NCBI GenBank assembly: GCA_032622095.1
Contig: CP136064.1
Span: 217,572,205-217,636,204 of the forward strand
DNA from: Siphonodentalium dalli
Lineage: Eukaryota > Mollusca > Scaphopoda > Gadilida > Siphonodentaliidae
DNA: 64,000 bases
Reading direction: 5' to 3'
The notes beneath the pieces were generated by a model, which saw only the letters and a list, made by a program, of their open reading frames with translations, searched no databases and was not told the DNA's origin. This document shows positions 22,901 through 30,054 of this stretch, piece by piece (within the stretch, counting starts at the first letter, position 1; each line of letters opens with the position of its first letter). The translations under genes and the position numbers were made by a program.

Positions 22901-24783
22901 ATTGTTTATTTGCAAAACCCGTTTTTTTGTGTATTACCAATATCGCAATACATGTCAAGGTAAAATTTCGGTTTAATCGGATAATTTTTGTGAGAGTTAT
23001 GACCCTTTTTCGACTTAAAAAATTCATAATTTTTTTTTAGAAAATTCAGTTTTCCTTCTATTTTTGTGGCACCAGACCAAATTTGAAGCTAATATTGAAC
23101 AACATTCATACTAAATACTCATGAATAACATAACTTTACAAAGAGCCATTTAATAAGAAAAATAAGAAAAATCCTCTCTGATTGTACAGTCGGGGGCGTT
23201 ACCTCCGCCCAGCGGTGCACTTGTTTTTGATGAGTTACCGACATGTTTTGTGCTTAAGTTTCGTCTGGTTTTGTTATTTTCAATCGAGGTGGAATAACTC
23301 TATATTTTAAAGATAGAGTTATTCCCCTTACATTGAAAATACATTTTTAGTTTCAATTCTGTTGCATTCTGGGTGCCAAAAGGCGGGTAAACATTTTATG
23401 ATTTCAGCTGTTTTCTATTTCTCTATGGTCATCTTCTGAGACATGGATGTTCAAATGGCGGTGAATTATAGTATTATAATCATATTTTATGGCATAGATT
23501 ATTATTAAAACTGTATATCATTAGGCACTATAAAAAAAATAATCGGTGACCAGTTACAATGACATCAGTTTTACTAAAAAATATTTTAACACCACTCCTC
23601 ATGGTGATTTCGTTTGAAAAATGTGCTGTAACACCACACGTGCAAGATCAGCAGCAGCCTGACAATATGATACTGGACAATTGCAGAATGAGGTCCCCAG
23701 AAGGTGAATTTCATGACGCTACCCCACACAGAGGGCTAGCATCACTAAATTCACCTTCTGGGGACATCACTTTCCAGAGAGGAAGATGAGGCCTAAGGAA
23801 AATGAGGTCCCCAGAAGGTGAATTTTGTGACTCTACCCAAAACAGGAGGCTAGCATCACTAAATTCACCTTCTGGGGACCTCATTCTTCTCAGGCCTCAT
23901 CTTCTCTGGAAAGTATCTATTAGCACGTTTTTTTATTTCTTTAGAAAGTTTCTTTTCCTTTTTAGTTTAGTTTCTTCATATCCCCAAATTGGCAGATGAG
24001 TCAATGCATAATCAAGGTGCACATCACTATCTGTGTCTAGGTTTCCCATTGCAGATTAGGCCATGCAGAATGAGGGGACCTCATTCTACAAATGTCCGGC
24101 ACCATATTTTCTGGCAAGGTGACCAGATCAGGGTGGAGAAAGGGCAGTCTGAATGAACCCAGACTATTGAATAGCTACACGTTCGATTTAGTCATTATTT
24201 TCAAAAAGAATTACGTCATTGCCGCAGCCAATCAGAAGATAGGTGATTGGAATTTTTTATGCAAAGCATGGGTGGCGATGTCAAACTTTGGGGGAAACTC
24301 TGTATAGTGGTGGTAATGAGAATGATGTGAGTATTTCATATTATCGATGAACGTGTAGCTGTTCAGTAATCTTGGTTCACTCAGGCTAGCGAAAGTCAAG
24401 GTGCGCCATGTTATGTTCTATACAGTGACAAGAAAAACACGAAATATGAATAGCAACAGGACTATTATATTGTTCTCAGCAAGCCATGAGTCTGATCATT
24501 GAAAGGGCTATATGAGTGGCATTTTTCTATCTCTATCTATGACTATATAGCATTCTCTTTTGTGGAGGGCCCCCCTTCTGCCATTGCTATTTGCAGTACT
24601 TCTGCACACTGCATGCTAGTGTATCCTCCTCTATATTTTGTTAATAGCTGTCAAATTTCAGCCATTTACAAATGTTATAGTGGTAGAACAGTGACATCAA
24701 TGATATTACAACTTTTTCAGGAGCTAATGAATCTGGGGAGAGCATACAACAGTTTAGGAAATATGAGGATATCAACCAGATAG
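1846..24783 (+). CDS. Gene 1: 3' part of a coiled-coil protein gene (8 exons, C-terminal ~355 aa)
   Basis: Spliced model: 1846-1900, 2294-2398, 7249-7332, 12225-12502, 14760-14865, 18981-19184, 22253-22426, 24721-24783. Every junction has AG before and GT after, and the phases agree: most are phase 0, and the 12502/14760 junction splits an AGA codon 2+1. The product is rich in E, K, Q, L and R with heptad-like spacing in exons 2, 3, 4, 5 and 7 (for example EEKDYELQEIQRSLNDW and SLESRLKKGEYADNV), so a coiled-coil rod is likely. Exon 6 encodes a Ser/Thr/Pro-rich low-complexity linker, and the tail is short and basic. I do not recognise the family; centrosomal/ciliary CCDC or CEP-type proteins look like this, but that is only resemblance. 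The 5' end and start codon lie upstream of the window. At least 16 repeat copies sit in its introns. Confidence 0.75.
2294..2398 (+). CDS. Gene 1 exon b (coiled coil)
   Basis: Acceptor TTTTTCAG, donor GTAGAT. It encodes 35 codons in phase 0 at both ends. The text RINVQELKQEVESLKISL shows leucine/isoleucine at heptad spacing among charged residues, typical of a coiled coil. The frame continues past the donor to a stop at 2431-2433, which is the normal look of an exon running into its intron. Confidence 0.75.
2529..2788. mobile_element. MITE family A, copy 1 (piggyBac-like ends)
   Basis: TTAACCCTTTAATGACAGG at the left and a degenerate inverse ending AAGGTTAA at the right. Inside are two stem-loops with the same plan: TGCATTCTCTTATATATGCG, a tip CTCCC..GGGAG, and the inverse arm, joined by a spacer with GGTCAAGGTAAATATTGTTA. 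The TTAA flanks and CCC/GGG ends are the piggyBac signature. Too short to code. Confidence 0.82.
4004..4219. mobile_element. MITE family B, copy 1 (near-perfect palindrome, Tc1-like ends)
   Basis: The family consensus reads TA|CAGTAATGCCCTAAATAA, TCGACTCCTTAACCACAGC, TAATTATGGGTAACTTTTC, then AAATATGGCTTGTTGCCATT and its full inverse, about 215 bases with almost no loop. TA flanks and CAGT ends fit Tc1/mariner. This copy has one decayed terminus. Confidence 0.82.
4451..4886. mobile_element. MITE family C, copy 1 (TTAA|AGGCCC ends)
   Basis: TTAAAGGCCCACTTAATTTT at the left, AAAATTAAGTGGGCCTTTG at the right. The interior contains TTATCTTTAAGATATAGAG hairpins and CAGCTGAAATCATAG, shared by all copies. 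TTAA target duplication with an AGG terminus resembles the Kolobok class; non-coding. Confidence 0.8.
5108..5216. mobile_element. Palindromic element family I, copy 1
   Basis: GAGGATCTTGAATGAGTC, then ATTCTATACAAAATTTATTAA and its inverse, ending GAATCTGAGATCC. About 110 bases, folding into one stem with a loop around TTACTAGTGGATG. Confidence 0.62.
5689..5731. mobile_element. MITE family J, left-end fragment
   Basis: TTAACCCTTTCTATACTAAAT through GACAAGTAGTTCTATT, after which family A copy 2 follows. It belongs to the first copy of a local direct duplication. Confidence 0.6.
5732..5956. mobile_element. MITE family A, copy 2 (left end lost)
   Basis: Both stem-loops and the right end (TCATGAAAGGGTTAA) are present. 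The left terminus is missing and replaced by a fragment of family J. It sits between two direct copies of a 150-bp segment. Confidence 0.75.
6066..6338. mobile_element. MITE family J, complete copy (piggyBac-like ends)
   Basis: TTAACCCTTTCTATACTAAAT at the left, GCATAGAAAGGGTTAA at the right. The interior has ATTGATGAGTAGTTCC and ATAATAAGTTCAACAAA with its partial inverse. The first ten bases including TTAA equal those of family A, so both may use one transposase. Confidence 0.72.
6552..6821. mobile_element. MITE family A, copy 3
   Basis: Complete copy: TTAACCCTTCCATGACTGG at the left, GTCATGAAAGGGTTAA at the right, and two stem-loops with CTCCC/GGGAG tips. It is the best-preserved copy of the CTCCC subfamily. 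The short ORFs in it are shadows of the palindromes. Confidence 0.85.
7249..7332 (+). CDS. Gene 1 exon c (coiled coil)
   Basis: Acceptor CTGTTCAG, strong donor GTAAGT at 7333. 28 codons, phase 0 at both ends, starting EESLDNQKRQLDRSKQ and ending KLKERLIG. Highly charged and helical in character, continuing the rod from the previous exon. The 4.85 kb intron before it carries repeats of several families. Confidence 0.75.
7361..7795. mobile_element. MITE family H, copy 1
   Basis: Inverted arms: ATTGACTTTGTTCTTATTTTC, CTCTCCAATAGTGAGATTTCG and TATGTAAACA at the left; TTTGTTTACATAACAACATG, ATATTTCGTTATTGGAGAAC and inverse at the right. About 430 bases, starting 30 bases after the gene 1 exon c donor. 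Confidence 0.65.
7829..8079. mobile_element. MITE family A, copy 4 (degenerate left end)
   Basis: Two stem-loops with several mismatches, and the right terminus GAAAGGGTTAA. The left terminus has decayed (GACTGGAGTTTCCTGAAATT is recognisable). It directly follows an element of family H. Confidence 0.75.
8951..9060. mobile_element. Palindromic element family I, copy 2
   Basis: AGGTATCTCAAACTCATTC, ATTTATCAACCTCGTCCAC and the inverse GAGGTTGATAAATTCC, ending GTGAGATCCTC. Same layout and size as copy 1. Confidence 0.62.
9297..9761. mobile_element. MITE family J, copy split by family A
   Basis: GCCCTTTCTATACTAAATTG at the left and GAGTATTTAGTATAGAAAAGG at the right; interior AGATAATAAGTTCAACAAAC. 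The A element at 9484-9726 interrupts it. Confidence 0.7.
9484..9726. mobile_element. MITE family A, copy 5 (nested in family J)
   Basis: TTAACACTTCCATGACTGG to TCATGAAAGGGTTAA. The first stem-loop has lost one side of its tip. Family J sequence flanks it on both sides, so it inserted into an older J element. Confidence 0.78.
10106..10397 (+). mobile_element. Non-autonomous Helitron-type element (solo, 292 bp)
   Basis: Begins with TC (preceded by A), runs through TATATATTTTGGAACTTCTG and TATG repeats, and ends GTCGGGCACATCAGCTAG followed by T. 5'-TC, 3'-CTAG and insertion between A and T are Helitron hallmarks. The 3' hairpin is half decayed. The same family is at 35585-35992 in reverse. Confidence 0.72.
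10636..10885. repeat. (ATC/CAT)n microsatellite, imperfect
   Basis: Runs of ATC/CAT with interruptions (CCTAATCATT). The His- and Ile-rich ORFs in this stretch are products of the repeat. Confidence 0.85.
11247..11640. mobile_element. TTTATACGCCC element (related to the CCGTCC element)
   Basis: TATACGCCCATTTTT start, CATCCATCCATTTGCTTTT, then two related blocks with ACTGAATGGAATTAAATTTGG and CACCAGAGTTATGGCCCTTTT. The block plan matches the insert at 22614. Non-coding. Confidence 0.55.
11721..11942. mobile_element. MITE family G, copy 1
   Basis: GTCTGACATTTGCAGAATGA at the left and AATTTGCATATGTCAGAC at the right. Inside, AGTGAATTTACTGATGCTA and its partial inverse TAGTATCACTAAATTCACC. Non-coding, imperfect palindrome. 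Confidence 0.68.
11971..12131. mobile_element. MITE family B, copy 2 (centre deleted)
   Basis: Both outer arms are present (GTAATGCCCTAAATAATTG and its inverse), but the second half of the central palindrome is missing. It lies about 95 bases before gene 1 exon d. Confidence 0.75.
12225..12502 (+). CDS. Gene 1 exon d (coiled coil, longest exon)
   Basis: Acceptor TTTTTGTAG, donor GTAGAC at 12503. It encodes 92 codons plus two bases. The first two thirds are helical and charged (KFARKFEDEFKREIEKY); the last third is polar, rich in Ser, Tyr, Thr and Gln (TSYTSRSYQQTDQPP) and probably a flexible break in the rod. If the donor were not used, a TAG stop would follow at once (12504-12506), so a shorter isoform ending here is possible. 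Phase agreement with the next exon favours splicing. Confidence 0.75.
12503..13128. other. Gene 1 intron, AT-rich, no feature
   Basis: T-rich intron start, a poly-G run at about 12856-12868 and AT-rich sequence. The short ORFs at 12517-12743 have no coding character. Confidence 0.4.
13129..13365. mobile_element. MITE family J, copy 4
   Basis: CCTTTCTATACTAAATGGATTC to AATGAGTATTTAGTATATAAAG. It contains TGTTGAACTTATTATCTGAAC and AATGGTCTATTATTCC, as in the other copies. Confidence 0.68.
14015..14270. mobile_element. MITE family J, copy 5
   Basis: TTAACCCTTTCAAAACTAAAG to CATATCGAAAGGGTT. The central inverted block AATAAGTTCAACAAAGG and TTTGTTGAACTTACCGG is well kept. Confidence 0.68.
14374..14700. 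mobile_element. MITE family D, copy 1
   Basis: TTAAAGATGCATAATTGGC at the left, ATTGAGTACCTTTAA at the right. It contains GGCTTCGGGGGTAAAAAAT and a GTTGTTGGAATCTGATGAT segment shared with copy 3. It ends 60 bases before gene 1 exon e, within its polypyrimidine-tract neighbourhood. Confidence 0.75.
14760..14865 (+). CDS. Gene 1 exon e (coiled coil)
   Basis: Acceptor TCTCCTTAG; donor is the weaker GTTTGT at 14866. The first base completes the Arg codon begun in the previous exon, then 35 codons follow, including GRQQMELQRLEREIQQI, a clear heptad pattern. A palindromic MITE (14885-15145) begins only about 20 bases past the donor, unusually close for such an insertion. Confidence 0.7.
14885..15145. 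mobile_element. MITE family A, copy 6 (next to gene 1 exon e)
   Basis: Complete copy from TTAACCCTTTCATGACAGG to TCATGGAAGGGTTAA with two stem-loops. It starts about 20 bases after the exon e donor, so the pre-mRNA can fold a long hairpin right beside a 5' splice site. Confidence 0.82.
15487..15905. mobile_element. MITE family H, copy 2
   Basis: Same order of blocks as copy 1: ACTTTGTTTTAATTTTCAG, ACAAATCACTGTGACAGTTT, TTTGTTTACAGAACAGTGG, ATTTCTTTATTGGACAATT, CTTCATGTTCTTCTTGG. More diverged. Confidence 0.62.
15910..16919. other. Gene 1 intron, mostly unassigned
   Basis: At 16180-16230 on the minus strand CACAATAAAAATATTTAAAC followed by A-rich sequence resembles a retroelement 3' tail, but I cannot trace a body. 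The rest is AT-rich without clear repeats. Confidence 0.35.
16928..18829. mobile_element. Non-autonomous hAT element (1.9 kb, 8-bp TSD)
   Basis: The left end TAGTGTTGAAACGATTAATC and the inverted right end GATTAGTGG..AATCGTTTCAACACTA are flanked by the identical 8-base duplication AACTGCGT (16920-16927 and 18830-18837). Sub-terminal ATCGACTAGTCG motifs are repeated at both ends. The interior is GC-richer than the surroundings and has short ORFs up to 104 codons, but none shows the hAT dimerisation region, so it is non-autonomous. It lies in the intron before gene 1 exon f. Confidence 0.9.
18981..19184 (+). CDS. Gene 1 exon f (Ser/Thr-rich linker)
   Basis: Acceptor TTAATTAACAG, strong donor GTGAGT at 19185. 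68 codons, phase 0 at both ends. It holds a short helical piece (LQGKMKALQNENNSLHRI) followed by a Ser/Thr/Pro-rich, probably disordered tail (YSSTPDLADPTLFTRSVN). The right end of a hAT element lies about 150 bases upstream. Confidence 0.7.
19768..20146. mobile_element. MITE family E, copy 1 (TTAA|AGACATATT)
   Basis: TTAAAGACATATTATGGAC, GATAAGTTAGTACTCAG, AACATCGTCTGAAC, and a right end GGAGTGTTTCACATAACTTTAA. About 380 bases, not palindromic overall, non-coding. Five near-complete copies and one fragment occur in the window. Confidence 0.8.
20330..20532. mobile_element. MITE family B, copy 3
   Basis: CAGTAATGCCCTAAATTATC through the central GAAAGCTCTCAGTGAGAACTT to AGGGCATTGCAGTA. Full palindrome with a short deletion in the right arm. 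Confidence 0.82.
20767..20788. repeat. Poly-C tract
   Basis: An uninterrupted C run of about 22. Similar runs occur at about 42522, 45271, 48346 and 59565, and G runs at 12856 and 48885. Confidence 0.9.
21161..21374. mobile_element. MITE family B, copy 4 (best palindrome)
   Basis: CAGTAATGCCCTAAGTAATC to TTATTTAGGGCATTATTATA. The two arms match over about 100 bases with only a few mismatches, so single-stranded DNA or RNA from it would fold into one long hairpin. It sits in the gene 1 intron before exon g. Confidence 0.85.
22253..22426 (+). CDS. Gene 1 exon g (coiled coil)
   Basis: Acceptor AATATTGTAG; the alternative AG two bases later would put a stop in frame, so 22253 is preferred. Donor GTAAGT. 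58 codons, phase 0 at both ends. Sequence such as KANRAVMSQKMSDMTKLQ is strongly helical with few breaks, making this the last rod segment. Confidence 0.78.
22479..23547. mobile_element. MITE family C, copy 2 (interrupted, right end missing)
   Basis: Opposite orientation to copy 1. The left part runs from TTAAAGGCCCACTTAATTT to CTGTGAACATGTT. A 0.6 kb element is inserted there, and family C resumes at GATGAGTTACCGACATG. The right terminus after AATAATCGGTGAC is lost. Confidence 0.75.
22614..23228. mobile_element. CCGTCCGTCC-containing element inserted in family C copy 2
   Basis: Starts ATTATGCCCCCGATCTCCG with a short inverted repeat (CCCCCGATCTCC..GGAGATTTGGGGG), then CCGTCC repeats, then AACTCATAACTTTGG and two related segments ending TTTTCGACTTA or similar, and a right end GGGGGCGTTACCTCCGCCC. 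The same layout appears at 11247 and 30055. Non-coding; superfamily unknown to me. Confidence 0.65.
23680..23910. mobile_element. MITE family G, copy 2 (two nested palindromes)
   Basis: Two units of AATGAGGTCCCCAGAAGGTG with the inverse CACCTTCTGGGGAC. The second unit is itself bracketed by CCAGAGAGGAAGATGAGGCC and GGCCTCATCTTCTCTGG. The short ORFs here are repeat shadows. Confidence 0.72.
24063..24099. mobile_element. MITE family G, minimal fragment
   Basis: TGCAGAATGAGGGGACCTC then ATTCTACAAATGTC: only the two ends of family G, joined with the interior removed. Confidence 0.5.
24145..24386. mobile_element. Inverted-repeat element CAGTCTGAATGAACC
   Basis: CAGTCTGAATGAACCCAGAC through AATAGCTACACGTTCGAT at the left; ATCGATGAACGTGTAGCTG through TTGGTTCACTCAGGC at the right. 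Arms of about 40 bases around a 150-base centre. A short non-autonomous DNA transposon by structure; no other copy seen. Confidence 0.6.
24721..24783 (+). CDS. Gene 1 last coding exon and stop
   Basis: Acceptor ACTTTTTCAG, then 20 codons ending in TAG at 24781-24783. Phase 0 matches the previous exon. The tail is short and basic (RAYNSLGNMRISTR). The 3' UTR runs to about 24.9 kb. Confidence 0.72.
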   Translation, partial: ELMNLGRAYNSLGNMRISTR

Positions 24784-24886
24784 AGAGATGTGATCGCACT
24801 TGAGAGAATTCAACCAAACATTCCACACAATCAACCAGTGCTAAAATGGTGCTGCCATTTCATCAAGTGTCATTTTTTTTCATGTT

Positions 24887-24892
24887 ATTAAA
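24887..24892 (+). other. Probable polyadenylation signal of gene 1 (ATTAAA)
   Basis: ATTAAA, the commonest variant of AATAAA, lies about 105 bases after the gene 1 stop, with a T-rich tract just before it. No canonical AATAAA is nearer. A Tc1-type MITE begins at 24992, so the 3' UTR is probably short. Confidence 0.5.
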
Positions 24893-24991
24893 CAACTGTG
24901 TGTCATTGAAGTATAAAATCATCATTTATTGTCATTCAATCATAGACATAGGTAAATATTGATCCCACCATCACTAAATATGATATGATAT

Positions 24992-25131
24992 ACAGTAATG
25001 CCCTAATTAATCGACTCCTTAACCACATCAGAATTATGGGTAACTTTTCAGGATTTAGTCGGAAATATGGCTTGTTGCCATTCATCGGAAAGCTCTCGGG
25101 GAGAGCTTTCCGATGAATGGCAACAAGCCCT
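24992..25131. mobile_element. MITE family B, copy 5 (right arm truncated)
   Basis: A complete left arm from ACAGTAATGCCCTAATTAA through the central hairpin, then it breaks off at CAACAAGCC. It lies about 100 bases past the gene 1 poly(A) signal. Confidence 0.78.
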
Positions 25132-25376
25132 ATTTCATTACACCAGCTATCCAGGAAGGCAATTAACAATAATAAAATCATCCTTTCGAAATTTTATAAT
25201 GTATAACGTTTGAAAAAAAGGTCATCTTGCCATATTAGCATATAACACCTTTTGGAGCTTCCACCATCACTGGTTTAGTATTAGATAATACATTCATTTG
25301 TTCTAGTTTTATATCTGTTCTCCAAAGTATAATTAATCTCCTCACTGATCCTCGACATCATGCCATCATCGTACAA

Positions 25377-25818
25377 TTAACCGTTCCATGAATGAAGCTT
25401 CCTGAAATTTTGTAAAACCCCTGTTCCAATGCATTCTCTTATATATGCGAGTCTCCCATAGGGAGTCTCGCTTATATTAGAGAATACATTGGCCCCACAA
25501 TATTTACCTTGATCTTATAAGCCAGTGCATTCTCTTAGATATGTGAGTCTCCCATAGGGATCCTCGCATATTTTAGAGAATACATTGGCCTAACAATATT
25601 TATCTTGACTTTGTAAGCCATGTATTCTCTTAGATACGTGAGTCTCCCATAGGGAGCCTGGCATATAAAAGAGAATACATTGGCCTAACAATATTTACAA
25701 TATTGACCTTTTAAGCCTTTGCATTCTCTCCCTATGGGAGACTCGCATATAAAAGAGAATGCACTGGCACAGGGTCTTTAATGCTGCACCAGCACAGCTC
25801 CCGTCATGAAATGGTTAA
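25377..25818. mobile_element. MITE family A, copy 7 (expanded, four stem-loop modules)
   Basis: Ends TTAACCGTTCCATGAATG and GTCATGAAATGGTTAA. Instead of two stem-loops it has about four, separated by three copies of a spacer close to AACAATATTTACCTTGA. The unit has been duplicated internally, giving 442 bases against about 260 elsewhere. Confidence 0.78.
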
Positions 25819-25990
25819 GTAGTGTTGTTGAGTGCATTGCGCTATGTATACATTAATGCATGCAATGCAGAAATTATATTTTCAACGCAACATGAGGCAT
25901 AACGCATACCTTATAAAGCGTACATCATGACAATTCTTTCAATAGATAATAGAGGGTGGCTATTTTCGAGGCGATGGAAAATCAACTTGT

Positions 25991-26205
25991 ACAGTAATGC
26001 CCTAAGTAATCGACTCCTTAACCACAGCAGAATTATGGGTAACTTTTCAGAATTTAGTCGGAAATATGGCTTATTGCCATTCATCGGAAAGCTCTCAGTG
26101 AGAGTTTTCCGTTGAATGGCAACAAGCCATATTTCCGACTAAATCCTGAAAAATTACCCATAATTCTGCTGTAGTTAAGAAGTCGATTACTTAGGGCATT
26201 ACTGT
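25991..26205. mobile_element. MITE family B, copy 6
   Basis: ACAGTAATGCCCTAAGTAATC to TTAGGGCATTACTGT followed by A. Both ends are intact with TA flanks, and the palindrome is complete with a few changes near the tip. Confidence 0.83.
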
Positions 26206-26573
26206 ATTTATGTCAATAAATTGTTAGTTGTGATTTGACAGGTTTAGCATTTTATCGTATAATTAATTTATTACAGATAGATTAATTTGCGATATTGCAT
26301 TCATTCCAATATCCAACTCATTAGTGGCTATTATTATTATTGATTAGCAGCTCTGCATTATTACGCTATGTATGCACCCCTATGAACGGTTTAATGCAGA
26401 CAGCAGATTGTGTCAATGCAACGTACTGACCGACTCATCTGAACACTACAAATAGACATTTAAATTATCGCCATTATACAGTGGAAAGATATAAAGGAAA
26501 TATTATGAAAACATTACCACTGACCTCATATGAAGACTTCTCATACTGGCTCCTGGAATATGTGATAGATGTG

Positions 26574-26972
26574 TTAACCCTTTACCCAACAGAAGGGCCC
26601 TGTGCCAATGCATTCTCTTATATATGTGAGTCGACCATAGGTCGCCTCGCATATATAAGAGAATGCAGTGGCTTAACACATTAAAAATTATAAAATTGTT
26701 AAAGAATGTAAGAAAAAATGGTAAAAAGTGTTAAAAAAAGTATTTTTTAGGCCAATGCATTCTTTTATATATGCGAGGCGACCTATGGTCGACTCGCATA
26801 TATAAGAGAATGCATTGGCACAGGGCATAACTGTAACCATCACAATGGGGTCAATGAACCGGTTCCAATGATATCCATATTTGTATGGTTCTATTGAGAC
26901 AGACCGAAGATATTTTAGGCTGTTGAAGCTTTATTTGGCCGGTTTTGGCCGGTTTGTTGGGTAAAGGGTTAA
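26574..26972. mobile_element. MITE family A, copy 8 (GTCGACC subfamily)
   Basis: Ends TTAACCCTTTACCCAACA and its inverse TGTTGGGTAAAGGGTTAA. It has the same two-stem plan, but the stem tips are GTCGACC/GGTCG in place of CTCCC/GGGAG, and the middle spacer is different and longer. Confidence 0.78.
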
Positions 26973-27169
26973 AGCTGAAATATTGAGATACATGTACACT
27001 GGTTCTTGACAAAACAGTGAAGTGACTTTTTTACTGTACTCATTGAGCTTGCCATAGGTGTATTTCATCTGTTACACTGGCTGGGTTGAGAACTGTTCAG
27101 ACAAATCCATTACTTGTGAGAATATGCAATAATGCAGACCTGTTATAGACAATATAAACAAATGTAAAA

Positions 27170-27546
27170 TTTAAAGTGATGTGAAACACTCCGATCAGGT
27201 GTTTAGAACGGAAAACAAATAATTATGCCAAATGTAAGTTATTTTCCTAAATTGGTATCCAAATAGTCAGAAAACAGTGTCAATGTTATAAACGAGTTAC
27301 ACGCAGTGACTATTAATGGCCCAATCATTGCCGTAATGTTTATATCCAATAATGCGTCCCGAATAATTTAGTAAATATTTACATTTTTGCATAGTTCAAC
27401 CATTGTTTTCTTCGAAATGATACAGTTGATGTGGTTGGAATTTTCGACAATCTTAGTTCATTGCTACATTTTTCCAATGGGGATGATGATTGGATACTAA
27501 CAGATTGGTTTTATTAAATGAAATAAGTCCACAATATGTCTTTAAA
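27170..27546. mobile_element. MITE family E, copy 2 (reverse)
   Basis: Reverse orientation: TTTAAAGTGATGTGAAACAC to CACAATATGTCTTTAAA. All internal blocks are present (GAGTTACACGCAGTGACT region, TTTTCGACAATCTTAG). Confidence 0.78.
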
Positions 27547-27762
27547 CTACTGAGTTCTATAAGATCGTAAGTTCACAACTCTTTGATTGATTAAAACAAA
27601 CAACAGCTATGGGAACACCTGGCAATTCAAGAATAGCGTATGTGTCGCATTAATAACACTTCTGCATTGGATGCATTAATGCACATACCAGTGAATAGAA
27701 ATTAATAGCCAATTGTATGTTTTGAAAATATATACAACAAACTTAAATTTTTACACCAGTGT

Positions 27763-28088
27763 TCTTAAAGGGGTACTGTACACTGAATCCGGTCATTTAT
27801 GGGACCATCTCCATTATTACTCAACAGAAAATATGCAACAAATGAATGAATTTGAGACATGGATTAGTGCAAAATATACTTGTGTGCTCTATGAAAGATG
27901 CAAATAACATGATAATTATAATGAAAATGAATCTATAAATTATAATTACCATGTTGTCATGATTATCATTCATTGAGCACACAAGTGTATTTTTGCACTA
28001 ATCCATGGCTCAAATGCATTCATTTGTTGCAAAAATTATGTTGAGTATAAAAGGTGATGGCCGGATTAGTGTATAGTACCCCTTTAAG
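27763..28088. mobile_element. MITE family F, copy 1 (palindrome, TTAA|AGGGGTACT)
   Basis: TTAAAGGGGTACTGTACACT at the left, GTGTATAGTACCCCTTTAA at the right. The arms are inverted over about 150 bases, with ATTAGTGCAAAATATACTTG and its inverse. Intact TTAA flanks; Kolobok-like termini. Confidence 0.82.
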
Positions 28089-30054
28089 TATGCTATATTA
28101 TCATTTTAATTCTGGCCATGTCAAAGCAATCTGTAGTGTCTCTATTAGAACCATCTCTATTAGAACGGTCTCACCAGGTGTGGCCTCTTAATGTGCTGTA
28201 CTTTTATTTATCTCAAACAACTTGTGATATGCAATATAATCTGTGATCTATTTATATGTTATGTTTCTGCATTTATTTTTATCTTGTATCATAGATAATG
28301 ATGTTCATATATTTATATATAATGTATACCTCTCAAAATATATTGTATATATGTATCACTATATAGCAGATATTGATTGTTTGATATTACATTACATACA
28401 TATATTCTCCTCAATGTATATGATAATTCTTCTGAAAATGATCCGTCCATATCTGTATACTTACTTGGTCTTGTCATTCATTCATAACTGTTCTTTGTCC
28501 AAATTTGTTTTAAAGACATACTGCTCTTATGTAAACTGTTTCCTGTTGATATGTTGAAGTTTAAAGACAATACTTCAGCAAATGTGTGTAAATTTGGATA
28601 CTTTGTATTTCCCATGCAGTTGAATTCCCATGAATAGCATACTAGGAAATCATTACTGAGTTATTGAAGTATGCAAAATATAGAGAGGTCATGTCATTTT
28701 TTAGAGTTGGTTCCCTTTTTCTCAACTTTATAGCAAATTCAAATCTTTATACATTTTGTGCGCATTCATGGTGTAATTATCCCTCGTAGAGTTTCTATTA
28801 TAGATCATTGAAACCCTCAGAATCTTATCCACACATTGAATATATAAAACATATATACTAAAGATGACATTAAGAATTTCTTGTCAAATTAATTGCCATT
28901 ATCAAATTCAAATTTTTTAATTTGCCATCACTACAAGTCTTGGAAACTTGGTAAAATAAATAGATGGAAACATATTTGACAAATGACTGTCATTGGCTCA
29001 GATTTATTCACTGGAATCTATATTTAAAACATTATTAAATTATATTTTCTTTGTAGAGTTAGCTAGGCAGGACGAATATCTGCAAGGAATTTAATGCAGT
29101 TTCTGTTAAGTTCACTGGTAATGGTCCATTGTTGTGTACCCTTCATCTGCCAGGTTTTCTGTCCATTTTTACGTGGCACTCATCTTACCTCATCAGTATT
29201 GTGTGATATCACACTAATTGATTGCCACAAACATTTCATATATATCTAACTATATTGAGGAAATAATAAACTTTCATATGAAACATACTTGTATCTGAAT
29301 TGAGTTGTTCTTGATATGCACTGGCCCTAGATCTTCCCAACCAATTGACCAGAGCCATATTTGCAGATAAGAAATCAGATTTGATAACCCATACACAGCT
29401 GAATGGTCGTTTTCACACACTCCAAAGTACTTTCAGATTACTCATATATAGATTTCAGAACATCCCATATGAAACAAGAACATGTTAACTTATTAATGTT
29501 CGACAAGTGCTCCAAAATTTGTCTTGGAACACTTGTGAGAACACTATGGGAACATATGATCCATTGCACTATTGAGTACTTAATATATGATAAAAAATTA
29601 GAGTAAGTGTTCCTAGAGTAGCCTAATGTTCCGTAAATGTTCTAACATCCCAAATTATGTGATCACTAATATAGATGTTCTTGGGTGTCTCTGATCTATA
29701 GTATAAGTGTTCATAGGGGCTTTCTTTCCTTGTGTTTCTGGTTCATTAATATAAGTTCTACACATTTCTGAACAAAGACTTTCAAACAAGAGACGGACTT
29801 GTCCGGTGAATACCGCCTTGTGTGGGCACAGCCCGGCATACCTATAACCTGAGGAAGATGGACCCAAAAATCAGAATTTGAGATTAACAAAGATGAATAA
29901 CTCTAGAAAGAAAAACTGAACAAAACAATTTTAACATTCAATTGAGTTTCCTCATAACAAAAGTTCATTAAGATCTGAGTACTACTGTCGGAAGTATGCA
30001 CGGAGAGAAAACAGCACACCCCCCCCCCCTGTTTTTTTCCCCCTGATGTACTGA
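28089..30054. other. Intergenic, AT-rich, no gene seen
   Basis: Long AT-rich stretch. The 104-residue ORF at 28243 is hydrophobic and Tyr/Ile-rich, as AT-rich noise usually is. No convincing splice pairs or repeats; a C run lies near 30019. Confidence 0.4.
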
